Shown one piece after another: positions 35,601 through 46,449 of a stretch of 64,000 nucleotides of DNA. Origin of the DNA: Ulva prolifera (Eukaryota; Chlorophyta; Ulvophyceae; Ulvales; Ulvaceae); the NCBI GenBank assembly GCA_023078555.1, contig CM041203.1:2757481-2821480 (forward strand), given 5' to 3'. The notes beneath the pieces are model-generated. The model worked only from the letters and a program-made list of their open reading frames with translations, was not told the origin of the DNA and did no database searches. Position 1 is the first letter of the stretch. Every line of letters starts with the position of its first letter. A program made the position numbers and the translations under genes.

Positions 35601-38600
35601 CACTGGCGCATCGGCACGGCGCTGCTGGACGAGGGCCTGTGGGGCGCCGACGCGCTGCGCGCTCTCGTCGTCGCGGAGGACCCGCAGCGCAACACCGCGC
35701 TGCATGTTGCGGCGGAGATGGACGAGCACGCGATCGCGGAGGCGGTGCGCTGCGCCTGCTGCGCTGTGCGTGCTGTGCCGGGCGTCGCAGTGGGCTGCTA
35801 CAGTCAGATGTGACCTTTCATGTTGTCGGTGGGCAGGAAGCGCTGGTGGCGCTCAGTGGTCAGCCCGCGGGCTTTACTCCGATGTGCGCCGTCGGCAGCT
35901 CATGCAGGTCACACAGCTGCGGCACGTGGCATGTCTGAGCGGACGTAGATACGGCAGGAGGTGTTGCTGTCGCCACACCCGCACTTGCGTAGGCACACCT
36001 CGTTCTGCCCCTGGGGGACGCTGAGCATGCCGGGTGCTGTGCAGATCCTCGCGTTGGGGTACACGGGCGTGTGTAACCTCCGCAACGACCGCCTCGAGAC
36101 GCCGCTGATCACCGCAGTGCGCTGCGGCAGCGAGAGCGTCATCGCCGCGCTGCTGCGCCACGGCCCGCGTGGCGGCAGCCGCGTGGAGGTGGTCGACGTG
36201 CTCGCGCGCGACAGCCGCGGCCGGTCGGCGCTGCACTGGGCGGCTGACCTCGGCCACGGCGCCGGCGTGCTGGGCAGCCTGCTGGGCGCGCTGCCCCGCG
36301 CCCCGGACACGCCCGCGGCCGACCTCTCGGCCGCCGAGATGTTTGAGTGCGCCCCTGCATGCATGTGTTCGGACATGTGGGGTAGGCACGCTGCATGCAC
36401 TGGCATGCAGGCGCGCCGCGATGCCGCCGTGTCGACGACCGCCTGGGGCCGCGAGATTGGGACGGGGTGCCGTTGTCAATGAAGGATCCAGTCAGCGGCC
36501 CTGCAGCGCATCGCTCATTCCGAGGTGGTGAGGGGCAGCGGCGAGGTGTCATGTGAGCGTGTGGCATCCCCGAGGTTGTGCTGCGTGCAGGGTGAAGGAT
36601 GCGCTGTGGCGCGCGGAAGACGAGCGCGGCCGGCTCGCGGTGCACCTCGCAGTGCAGCGGCAGCACTGGGGCTCGGTCGAGCTGCTGCTGAGCCGCCACG
36701 AGCCGGACCTGCAGGCGGTGGGGCATGACGGGCAGCGCCTGGTGGACGTGCTGCGCGACACGCCCGCTGCGGACACCGCGTGCGTGCGGCAGGTGCTCGC
36801 GGACGAGGCCTACAACGAGCTGCTGGCCGGTGCGCTGTGCGTGCTGTGCGCGCTGCGTGTGCAGTGAATGAGAGTGTTCGTGACCCGGACGTGGGGCAGG
36901 GTTTGGAGCGACGATGTCCGCCGCCGCACTGCCGACTGTCGCGCTGTGTGGTCCCTCCGCAGCCAGGTGCTTGTGTTGTTGCTGGCAGCGAGCGACTGCT
37001 ATAGGCATGCTGGGGAGCGAGTGGGGCACTGCGGCAGACGCCATGCCAGACAGCGTCACCTGGAGTCTGTCACTCCCGGGCCGACTATGCTGGAGTGCTC
37101 CAGGCAGGCGCTGCAAGATAAAATCAGCCATCAGTGGTCTCCAGGCCTGGTGCCACCGAGTGGCTGAGCACTCCGTTTCAGAGCGCACTCGCTACACCCG
37201 AGTCAGCCTCCTCGTGAGCATCACGTTCACCCCAGCGGGTGGTGTGCAGAGGCGAGCAAGGCGCAAGTGACAAGCAAGAAGCGGGCGAAGCGCAAGGCGC
37301 GCAAGAAGAAGGCGCGGAAGGCGATGGAGGCTGAGGAGGCGGCCGCCAGCAGCGACGGCGGTGACGCCGCCGCGACACCCCCGGCCACGCCGAGGCACAG
37401 CGCGGCCAGCGCCGCACCTCAGGGCAGCGTGTCGGAGGCGGCGAGCACGACCTTGGACACGCGCGCTGCAAACGCCGCGGCGGTGGCCGCGATCTCGCAG
37501 TCGTCTGCGCCAGCGCACCCTGACAACTCGCCTCTGCTGGCCATACTGGGTGTGCTGGACGGGCCGGCGGAGGAGGAGTGGCAGCAGGTGCGGGTGCGGT
37601 CGCAGAAGCACGCGCATGGCGGGGCGGCGAAGGGGCGGGATGGCAGCGGCCGCAGCGAATCGAGTCGCGCGGCCCCCGCTGGGTCGGCGCACGGCGTCGC
37701 GTTGGACGGTCACCGCGGCGGGCGCCGTGGCCGGGCCGCCGGGCAGGGCCGCGGCCACGCTGCGGATGCCGGCGGCTCGGCAGAAGAGTCGTCCAAGAGG
37801 GCGGCGGAAGGATCCGCGCCCCCCCGCAGCAGCCCGGCGCGTGCGCCACGTCCCACCCCAAGTCAGCTGCGGCCGGGTGGGCCATACGATTTGAGTGGTG
37901 CGGGTGAGGCAGCGGAGGGGGCCGTGCACACCTGGGGGGCCGATGAGTGGCCGGAGCTGCCCACAGTGCCAGCTGCCTCGCATGTGAGTGATCAGACATA
38001 CGCCGCTGCGGCTGTCGGGGGTCCTCCTGTCTCAAGGCACACGCATGCCCCACCCATTGCGGCCATTGCCCAGCCCTCCGTGGCCATCGCCCCACATCCC
38101 CCGCACCCCCAGGCCGGTGCAGCCGTGCCACAGCATATCTTGCCGCCGCTGCAGCCTGCAGGGGTCGACCCTATAGCGTCGGCGGACCTCGCCAGCGGTG
38201 GCGTCCTTCCGGTCATACATGACGAGGGGCTGCACCTGGGGGGATTCGACCGCCAGCTCACGGGCGGAGGCCTGGCTGCGATGCCGGGCTGGAGCTCGTT
38301 TGGCCTTGCCGGCCTGGACTCGATGTCCCAGGCGCTGCCCGGCAGCCTGCCTGCCGCAAACATGCCGCGGCTCAGTTCACCGCCTCGGCAGCGCGCGGGA
38401 TCTCCCGGGGAGGCGATGTGGGCGCCGCTGCAGAGTAACATGGGGTGGCCAGAGGAGCCGCTGTCGGCGCCGGTCGCCCCGCACCCTGCCGCTGACGCCG
38501 CCGTGGCAGGCCTGCAGGGTGGGCACCTGGGCACCGCAATGCCCACTCTCCACCTGCCGCCGGTGAAGTCGCTCGGGGCACGCGTGAGTGAGGCGCTGAG

Positions 38601-38823
38601 CGGCATGCATGAGAGGCTAGACGGGGAGTTGCAACCTGATTTCGAGAGTATTGTGCGGCAGGCAGGGGTGGAGGATGATGGCGCTGACCTGCATGACGGG
38701 GGACATGGGGGCGGCCCAGTCCTTGATGCGAGCGAATTGAACGGCTTTCCAGAGTGGGCTGCAGCTGAGATGCAGCATCCAGCGCTAGGGTCGCTCACGG
38801 GCGGCCGATTTTCGATGTTTTGA
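32659..38823 (+). CDS. Large multi-ankyrin protein with disordered C-terminal tail
   Basis: Exons 32737-33044, 33292-33676, 33890-34151, 34446-35197, 35430-35744, 36045-36340, 36591-36829 and 37250-38823; every phase closes, giving 1,376 residues, plus a probable first exon 32659-32682 (8 codons after a 54-bp intron, less certain). At least 15 ankyrin-like units run through the first 850 residues, for example SALHCAAQNGHVDVVSVLL, TPLHLAAVMGHADIVSAF, TVLHIAAAADAVDVCREV and APLHFAASAGDMAAVRALL. Exon 9 begins with a very basic stretch (KKRAKRKARKKKARK), a likely nuclear signal, then about 480 residues rich in Ala, Gly, Pro and Ser, without a fold. Codons from 33.3 kb on nearly all end in G or C, unlike exon 2. 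A TGTAA motif lies at 38949-38953. I do not know an orthologue with this layout. Confidence 0.87.
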
Positions 38824-39138
38824 TTACTGTGTATAGTTCTCGGCAAGGCGGTAGTATGCACGCGGCACGTGGCCGCACGGTGGGCAGCAGCATTCCATAC
38901 GTCGTACGTTTTACATCAAAGCAGCTATCCCGATTTCAGACATTTCCTGTAAACCCAAAATTGTTCCACATGCGCGTTGAACCATGATCGCAGCCAGATG
39001 CTGCACGATCGCCTGGTATAGAATGTCTATCAGCAGCACATGCCGCACTCTAATCCGGCAGCCATGGCCTATGATCCACACAGTCCAGGCGGGCCGACCC
39101 GCCCACACGCCAGTCAAAATCTAGGTGTCAAAAAAACT
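38824..39138. other. Convergent 3' intergenic region
   Basis: Holds TGTAA on the plus strand (38949-38953) for the ankyrin gene and TTACA at 38909-38913, i.e. TGTAA on the minus strand, for the gene ending at 39139. Confidence 0.55.
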
Positions 39139-40779
39139 CTACAGCGGCGCCGTCTCCTGGGGCGGATCCATGGAGGCCCTGAAAGAGTCGACCTCCGGCC
39201 TTGTGCCGAAGGGGCCAGACGCGGCAATTCCGCCGCGCTTCGGCAGGACATGCAGAGATGTGCGCATGCGCCGCCGCACCGACGACGTCACAGAGGCGCT
39301 CACGCTGTACGCCGAGGGGCTGCGCGGCCCGCCTCCGAGGAACATCGAGTCCTCGCCGCCGAAGCCGCCCGCCCCGCTGCGCGGCTGCGCGTGAATGGAT
39401 CGCGAGAATCCTGTGCGGCTGTACGTTGAGATCCCCCCGATGCTAGACGTCGGCGACGGCAGCTCGGCGGACGGGGACGGCTTCGGCAATGCGTGCACGG
39501 AGCGCGTCGCGATCGCCGGAGGGGGGCTCCACGAGGCCCCCTCGGACATCGCGGGAATCGACGACGGCGCGAGCGGCGGCTTGCCCACCGGCGGCGACAA
39601 AGCATGCAGTGGCCGCAGCTTGATTCGGCTCACGCCCGGCGGAGACTCCCCGTCGGAAGGCATGTACAGATGGCCGTCGGACGGCGCGTCAGGGTACGGG
39701 ACGGACCCGGTCCCCTCCATCGCGGCATCGACGGAGCTCTCTGGGCGCTGCGGGGTTGAGGGGATTCGGGACATGGACAGAGCCGGCATCGGCAGTCGTG
39801 TAGTGTTGCCCGTGGAGCGCAAGGCCTCTGCCGGCATTGCGGAGGTGACTGATGCGGCGCCGCTGGATGCGGTCGCGGCGGGAGGGGCAGAGCCATTCGT
39901 GTCCGTGAGCTTGAATGAGGACGCGGCAGGGGCCTGGGCGGACACCGGGGCCGTGAAAGCGGCCTGGGCGGATGCCGGGTTCGTGGCGGAGGCCTGGGCG
40001 GCCGTGGGGGCTGCGGCGGGTGGCTGAGGGGGCTGCGGGCCTGCAGCCGGTGGATGGGCGGTCACCGAATCTGCAGCTGGTGGAGCGGCTGGTGCTGGGC
40101 CCGCGGTTGACAGTTTCGAGGAGATTCCGGCTGCACCGGCTTGAGGCTGGCTAGGCACTGGGACTGTGGCCCGCGGATGCGTGGGCACCGAGCCGGCTGG
40201 CTGGGCAGCCACCGGAGCGGCACCCGTGGCCACTTGCACCTGCTGACCAGCAGCGCCGTAGTCAGTCGCGCTCGAAGCTGCGGACTTTCCCGCGCTGTCA
40301 GCGTCTGCAAGCTTGAACGGCGCGCCGGCGCTACGCGGTGCGTGCTTGGGGTCCGGCCCGTCGGCGCCGCCGGACATCGCGGGTTCGAACTCGTCGTCTG
40401 AGGCCCGCAGCAGCGTGGCGGAGGCGGCTTCCGCCGGCGGCGGCAGCGCAAGGAACGCATCGGCAGCAGGGCCGTCGGCGGCCGGGGCGGCGGCGAGCGC
40501 GAGCGCGCCGGTGTGGCCGGAGAGACCCGTCGCGGAGCTGGTGCGCTCATCGGACATGAGCGATTCATCGTCGTCTTTGGCGGTCGAGAAGTCGAGGTAG
40601 GCGTCCGGGCCGTTGGGGGCGGCTGCGGCAAGTTTGGGGCTGGCGGCGAGCGCTCCTGCAACGGCCTGGGTGTGCCTGCACTGCCGCGGAAAGTGAGGCG
40701 GGCTGAGGTCAGGCGTGCGGGGGGGGAGAGGCGGCATTGCTGACACGGGGAAGGCATGGGTGAAGCCGACGGCCAACAC
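39139..40779 (-). CDS. Ala/Pro-rich disordered protein, possibly the C-terminus of the EFR3-like gene
   Basis: An open frame of up to 546 codons, stop at 39139. Almost the whole is Ala, Pro and Ser with no fold. In its C-terminal third a short motif recurs four times: LRPLHALS, TRSVHALPK, SRSIHAQPR and TSLHVLPKR (near 39590-39634, 39472-39516, 39370-39411 and 39230-39272). No in-frame ATG with clear context marks a start. A CCCAG acceptor at 40666 is in phase with a GTGCGA donor at 41392, so this may be the last exon (39139-40665) of the EFR3-like gene. A minus-strand TGTAA lies about 226 bp past this stop but none was seen after 41381, which favours one gene. Confidence 0.65.
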   Translation of the reverse strand: MLAVGFTHAFPVSAMPPLPPRTPDLSPPHFPRQCRHTQAVAGALAASPKLAAAAPNGPDAYLDFSTAKDDDESLMSDERTSSATGLSGHTGALALAAAPAADGPAADAFLALPPPAEAASATLLRASDDEFEPAMSGGADGPDPKHAPRSAGAPFKLADADSAGKSAASSATDYGAAGQQVQVATGAAPVAAQPAGSVPTHPRATVPVPSQPQAGAAGISSKLSTAGPAPAAPPAADSVTAHPPAAGPQPPQPPAAAPTAAQASATNPASAQAAFTAPVSAQAPAASSFKLTDTNGSAPPAATASSGAASVTSAMPAEALRSTGNTTRLPMPALSMSRIPSTPQRPESSVDAAMEGTGSVPYPDAPSDGHLYMPSDGESPPGVSRIKLRPLHALSPPVGKPPLAPSSIPAMSEGASWSPPPAIATRSVHALPKPSPSAELPSPTSSIGGISTYSRTGFSRSIHAQPRSGAGGFGGEDSMFLGGGPRSPSAYSVSASVTSSVRRRMRTSLHVLPKRGGIAASGPFGTRPEVDSFRASMDPPQETAPL

Positions 40780-40870
40780 ATTGGACGAAACACCCGCAGC
40801 GAATGACAGGTCAACTCGGGCTACTTGTGCTTCGTCAAAATACGCCCCCTGATCACTCAGCAGCTCAGGT

Positions 40871-41045
40871 CGGATGACTAGATATCGAAGACGGAACCGG
40901 CTACGTAGACGGCACTAGACATCGCCGGTTCCGTCTACTACATGCCGACCGGCACAGCTAGACCGACATCGGTCGACATTGCGGCCTAGTTCACATTGCG
41001 GTGTAGTACTAGACCAGCCGCGATGTCTGGTAGACGGCAATGACA
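40871..41045. repeat. Cluster of degenerate CTAGAC/GTAGACGG repeats with an inverted repeat
   Basis: Arms of 13 bp, AGACGGAACCGGC at 40889-40901 and its reverse complement at 40924-40936, flank a 22-base loop. Around them, variants of CTAGAC-ATCG and GTAGACGG recur at least five times in both orientations. Lies in an intron or intergenic gap. Confidence 0.75.
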
Positions 41046-41380
41046 AGCTTGTCGCATGTGCACCGTCGGGAGCGCTTAGTCGGGTGCGTTCACTACCGTG
41101 TGCCAGTGCATCGCGCACAGACCGAGGCAGGGACGGAGCCGCGAGGGGGAAGAAGCAGTGGAAGGTGAAGCGTTCAAGTTTGACAGAACCACGGATCAGG
41201 AGAGGGTGCAACAGTTTCGAACACTGACCATCGTGAGCCACCTCATACTGGGCGATACAAAGGGGGGATGCAGGCTGCCTGTGAGCTGAGATGCACGGTG
41301 TATTCGGCAGCGGGCGTGGAGTAGTGCATATGTGCGGGAAGCTCGTGCAAGAGTGGCCTGCCGCGGCGCCGCAGAGTCTA

Positions 41381-44300
41381 TCATACTCGCACCAACCAGT
41401 CATTGGGAGCAGCGAAAGCACTGTGTTGCTTGAACAGCCGTGGCTCGACATGCACAGTTGAGCCACTGGGAGCGCACGTGTGGATGGCCCCTGACTGCTG
41501 CAGGGCAAGCATGGCCTTCTCAGACGCATCTGGTGTCGGTGTAGCCCCAGTGGCTACCAGGGCGCTGGTGGTCGGGTCTATCGCCAGAGTGGTGCAAGCT
41601 GCCAGGGGCAGCGGCGAAGGCCGTGGCATGGTGATCTGCGCCTGCACGCACAGGTGCTGCGTGCAGTGGTCACAGGTGCGCAGAACCTCGACGGCAGACT
41701 GCGCACCCTGCGGCGCCGCTGACGCGCTCCGCGCGCTGGACAGCACGAGCGCGGAGCTGCGCGGCAGCGCCGGCAGCGGCGTGTGCGCGGTGACGGCCGC
41801 GAACAACCCTGACGCCGCCGCGAGCTGCGCGGGGCTGTGCGGGAGCTTCGCGTCGAGCTGCGCCGCGAGGGAGTCTTGCAGCAGTGTCAGCGGCGCGGGC
41901 TTCAGCGGGGCTGGGGACAGCCACACCGCGTCCGCGGCCGCGCGCGCCGCGGCGGTCTGCAGCGCCAGATGTGCCTCCGGCGCGTGCGGCATCGGGCTCG
42001 GCAGCACGGTCAGGCGCGCAAGCTCGGAGTACAGCACGTTAGGCACGTACTCGACCGGCACCCCGCCCTCCTGCACACCGTGTGCGCATTTGCCGCCATG
42101 GGCTGCATGTGCGGGAGCATACGCGGTGCCACTCTGACGGCAAGCCGACAGCAGAAGGTCTGGGCATTGCGCAGCACCACGGCTGCGGGCACAGCGTGTG
42201 CACATGTTTGCCAGTAGAGCGCAGCATCTGCGCCCTCGCATACCTCTGCAGTGCACCACGGCACGCCACAGGCCACATGTAACATGTTCTCAGCTGCAAT
42301 AATACCAGGCTAGTCACTGGCAACATGGAGATGAAGCGGGTGGCGGCGGCGGCAGGCGGCCGCTCTGCGCGAGGGGGCATGCATGGCAGGGGCGGGGCGC
42401 CGCACGATCGAAAGGGCGCGGACGGCGAGGTGCGCGGCGCGCACGCTACGCGTGGCGGGCTCCGGGGCGGTGGTGGAGGACACCTGCAGAGCGCCTGCGA
42501 GGGACTCCAGCAGCAGCGCGGGGTCCTGCCGCTTCCACACGAGGCTGCGCATGCACTCCCCGACGTGCGCCTCCACCGCCGCGGGATCCGTGGCCAGCGG
42601 GTCTGCGGTCGCGGGAAGCAGCGGTGCCTGCACACCGTCGCACGCAATCACGCAGCAGCGGGCAGCTGAGCACACTGTCCCCGAGCCGCGGCGCACGGCC
42701 AGCCCGGTCGAGTGGCGGCAGCACGCATGCAAACCCTCAGGTCCCACCTGCTGCGGGATTACCAGGCACACGTGCATGGAGGGCATTGGCTGCCTGTGGA
42801 GGCGTTTTGGAGTGCCGCCGTGAGTGCCTGTGCGGTTCGCAGCTGCATCACTTGTGTGTGATGTGGATCGGCAGTGCCACGCCACGCTGCTGGCCGCCGT
42901 GCGCTGAGGACTGGCCGACGGCCTCCGTACTGCCCTGGTGCAGGTGCCGCCTGCGGTGCAATCAAGCCCGAGCGATCTGGGGCTCATGCATGGACGGCAT
43001 GCATGCGTGCGAGGCGCAGCCACACCGTTGCGGAGACGGCGCGCGCGAGCGCGGGGGCCGCAAGTGCTTCTGGGATCGCGGGCGCATCCTGCTCTGCGGC
43101 TTTGAGGACGGCCGGTACGTCGTCTGGGTGGAGGGAGGGGTCTGAGAGGAGGCGGTAGAGGCCTGAGAGCAGCAGGATGTGGGAGTCGGCTTCCGTGCAG
43201 CCGGATCGTAGGATCTGCAGCGTGCGCTCCTGCTTGGAGGTGGAGTGCCATGCTCGGCTGGTGTTGAGGTGGCGCAGACCGTTGCTGATCACCTGCAGAG
43301 GACGGGTGCACTGTGGGGGCATGTGGAAGACCCTGCTGCAGCACATGCAGTGAAACTGCTGAAAGTGTCACGCATGAGCGAGCGGAAGTTGGTCAATGTG
43401 GGCACATGTGCACAGCAGGCGTCACAGTGGTGGCTCGGAGGGTGGGTGGAGTAGTCACCTGTTCCCCGACTGTGACGTCCGTGGCCATCCTGAGCAGCTC
43501 GTGCATGATCTGTTCCGAGAGTTCACAGGTGTCGCATGTTGTGTACTTTTCCCCGAGGCCCAGGCTGTGAATGAACTGAACGTCTAGTGCCCTGTTCCCC
43601 GGCTGCTCCTTGGTGTGGTCTAGCCAGTCTAGGGCCTGCTGCTCTATCACGTCAAGGTTCTGGCACGGAATGGTCTGGTTGCGGGTGAACGTGACATACT
43701 CCCTCATCACGCGTAGTGAAGCGGCGTTTCTCTCGGCAAATCTGGCATCCGATACCAGCAGCTTGGGTCTGTACACGAGCGTTGCATGAACAGGCAATGC
43801 CAGGAAAACAAGGGTGAACGAGCACAAGCATGTGGCAGAGTCCCGATTCCCCATGAGAGCTGGAGTCGCACGCGATGGATGCATATTGCGCAAGGAGTTG
43901 GGCGTAGTCAGACGAGTTTTGCGAGCGCAAAAAATGAGCCAGCAACTCGAGACCTAGGACGCATCGAGCTTGATCATCCTCAGATTCTCCTGTGTAGGTA
44001 AGAAGAGTAGGCACAACAGCATCATTGTTGGTTGCGACCTCCTTTGCAAACATCGCGCAATCTCCCTCTTTGGCGTGCTCCAGCAGCGCGATCAAGCCAT
44101 GCACAGCAATCTGGACACACGTGAACGGGACTCATGAGCAAGCATCATACAAACAGGCGCATGACATGTCGTTGGTCGACGCAAGTTTATGGCGAGTGCT
44201 GTGTACGCCCATGGTATTCAGCGCCCCATCACGCACCTTGACGTTGCCCAGCTCCTTCGGTTTCGCGTGATCGCTGCAAACACGACGCCATAGCCTTCGT

Positions 44301-44494
44301 GACACTTTGGGAGCCCGCTGAACGTTCTCTTCCACGTACTCTTGTAGCGAACCTATGTTCCTGACTGTCGCCGCATCCAGCGGACTTGTCCATAATGGAG
44401 ACGCGCTGACGAATACAGCTGGAACAAGCAAATTGTAGCGCTTTTTAGGCTGTACACTGGCGCCTTTCGCGCACAGATTCCCAAAGCAGCCCAT
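41381..44494 (-). CDS. EFR3-like plasma-membrane scaffold (PI4KIII-alpha anchor)
   Basis: Exons 44207-44494, 43872-44110, 43459-43768, 43026-43292, 42484-42627 and 41381-42070; phases 0,2,0,0,0 close, giving 645 residues. EFR3 anchors the PI4KIII-alpha/TTC7/FAM126 complex at the plasma membrane. Matching features: a Cys-bearing N-terminus (MGCFGNLC) like the palmitoylated EFR3 start, then KKRYNLLVPAVF, the block RNIGSLQEYVEENVQRAPKV, and helical ARM/HEAT-type repeats (HGLIALLEHAKEGD, LGLELLAHFLRSQNSSDYAQ, SEQIMHELLRMATDV, RTLQILRSG). The last exon is Ala-rich and low complexity. The frame stops at 41381, but a GTGCGA donor 12 bases before could extend the protein into the 39139-40665 frame, to about 1,150 residues, nearer to plant EFR3 length. 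The family call rests on motif order, not a database hit. Confidence 0.75.
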
Positions 44495-45222
44495 TGGTCT
44501 TCGGGATGACCACCCGTCGCTTACATCGACCAGACCGGCATGATCGCCCCATTAGCTGCAAGTGTAAGCCTGGACTGTAGCTGCCGACGCCTTTACTACA
44601 GTGTGCACATTTCATTTACTGTTGACAGTGTTCGAGTGACTTGACTGCATGCATGTGCAAGACAGATGCTCAAGAGATATCCGGATTCTCTAGCGCTCAC
44701 AACAGTGCATGCATTGATCAGCGCATGCATTGATCAGCGCCAACGCCTGTGTGGCATCTCGACTGAGCGGCATGCCTGCGATGCACAGGCAAACTTGCCT
44801 TGAGGCCCCAAGCGAAACACAAGGCTCTCAGTCTGGTATTTTCCATGCCTCGAGATCTGTGGCCGCTGTGCACCGCGGGAGGCACGTCTTCGGGTCCTGG
44901 CCGCCCGCTGCAGCCAGCGAATCCCGCTGTGGGCAGAGGCCAGTGCAATCCATTGGGAACCCCCGGAGCTGCTACGTGTGCGGGGTGGTGGAGACTTCGG
45001 TGGGTGCGTACATAGGGCGGATTCTCGAGGGGCGCAGGAAAACAGCCACGGGGCGGGGTGTGCATGCAGTGCAATCTTTGATCAAATCAATCGATTAGTG
45101 TTACTGCAGGGGATTGGCGATTGTGTACCGGGGTCATGGTCATGCTGATGTAGAAGCATCTGGATCGGGTGGAACATCGGCCCCTGCCTACACTGCATGC
45201 ATGCATGCATACATGCATACAT
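44495..45222. other. Intergenic region
   Basis: Upstream of the EFR3-like gene and left of the retroelement fragment. Contains a perfect 16-bp tandem duplication (44707-44722, 44723-44738) and a short GCATGCAT/ATGCATAC tract near 45193-45222. No gene seen. Confidence 0.45.
44707..44738. repeat. Perfect 16-bp tandem duplication
   Basis: GCATGCATTGATCAGC occurs twice in a row. Confidence 0.95.
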
Positions 45223-45302
45223 ACTGCGTGAGTGGATTTGCGTGTGTATTCCTGGCAACGGCTCGCTGCCCGGCCTCTGTCCTTTGTAACTACATACTGG
45301 CC
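45223..45302 (+). repeat. 80-bp direct repeat, left copy
   Basis: Identical over all 80 bases to 46370-46449; begins ACTGCGTGAGTGG and ends ACATACTGGCC. It borders the retroelement fragment and is a candidate long target-site duplication. Confidence 0.97.
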
Positions 45303-46369
45303 CTCGAGTTCATGCTGAGCATCAGGTATCTCCTGGGCATGTCCCCAGCCCCTCCCAATGCGGTTGGCTCGCGCTGCGAATGTGGCACTCTCATACAGCC
45401 GCATGATCTCGACCACGCGATGAATTGCACACACAATGCGGGGACCTGGACTTCGCGCCACAATATCGTTGAAAAACAATGGCGCGAGATCGGGTCCCAC
45501 GCGTGTGTGGCATCCACGCGCATCCCGCGCACAGCGCCGTTCGTCCGCGCGCGGCTCGCGGCCGCTCCGAGGCAGATCCATGCTGGCCCGTTGGGCCCGC
45601 CCCCCCCCTACTCCGCCCCAGCCCGCCTCCCAGGTCGCGGGCCCTTTGCGTGGGGCGGCCTTGCCCGCGGCGCCGATGCCTGCAGCCCCGCCGCCGCCGC
45701 CGCCAACCGCGCGCGCGGACGAGGTGCCGGCACCTACGCCTGCTCCGGCCGCCGACGCCGATGCTGGACACAGCGCCCAGATGGGGCGCCACGCGCCAGA
45801 CGCAGCGCAGGCTGCGGCCCTGGCGGCGGCGGCGGCGCCGGGTGGTCAGGATCCGGCGGGGCCTGGGGAGCAGGCCGCTGCCGCGCAGGCAACGGCGCTG
45901 GATCAGGTGTTCAGGGCAGTGGCCCAGGAGAAACTGGGGGACATCATGTTTATGCCGCCGGGTGACCCTTTGTGCATAGGAGATGTGTCGGTTGTGAACC
46001 CCTGTGCTGGTTCCTATTGCGGCCGTGCGGCCCGCGAGGACGGGGGTACCACGTGCTGCGGAGACGCGGGACGTGCAGAAACGCACTGCTTATCGTTTGT
46101 ACGACCCTGATGCGTATAGTTTCGTGCCGTTGTCGCATGAGACGCATGGTCGCTTGGGGCGGCCTGCCATGAATCACTTGAATCGGCTGGCGGAGGTTGC
46201 GTCTCGGTGTGGTAAGGTGAACCGTGCTTTGTTTGTGACGAATGCTCTGCGCCGGTTGAGTGTGGCGTTGTGCAAGGGGAATGCTCTTGTGCTCCGTGCG
46301 GGGCTTCAATCTTTGGCTGGCATCACCGGCCGAGCTGTGGTACGTGCTCGTGCCCGGCCTAGTGCCATG
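45303..46369 (+). mobile_element. Decayed non-LTR retroelement fragment (C-terminal zinc-knuckle/endonuclease-like region)
   Basis: The left part encodes a zinc knuckle with the spacing C-x-C-x13-H-x3-C (CECGTLIQPHDLDHAMNC) followed by TWTSRHNIVEKQW, as at the end of R2-like and related algal or oomycete retroelement proteins. Then comes a Pro/Ala-rich stretch. The endonuclease-like part is GDIMFMPPGDPLCIGDVSVV, then KRTAYRLYDPDAYSFVPLSH, ETHGRLGRPAMNHLNRLA and LSVALCKGNALVLRAG. These pieces lie in three different frames, with shifts between about 45550 and 45880 and again near 46035, so the copy is dead. No reverse transcriptase domain remains, consistent with 5' truncation. The family assignment is from memory of motif order. 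Confidence 0.68.
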
Positions 46370-46449
46370 ACTGCGTGAGTGGATTTGCGTGTGTATTCCT
46401 GGCAACGGCTCGCTGCCCGGCCTCTGTCCTTTGTAACTACATACTGGCC
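46370..46449 (+). repeat. 80-bp direct repeat, right copy
   Basis: Second copy of 45223-45302 with no mismatch. The final stop codon of the retroelement-like frame (TGA at 46376-46378) lies within it. Confidence 0.97.

Noticed and set aside
36139..38131. Minus-strand open frames of 250-350 codons rich in Arg/Pro
   Set aside because: Antisense shadows of ankyrin exons and the disordered tail; they cross plus-strand introns and have no domain.
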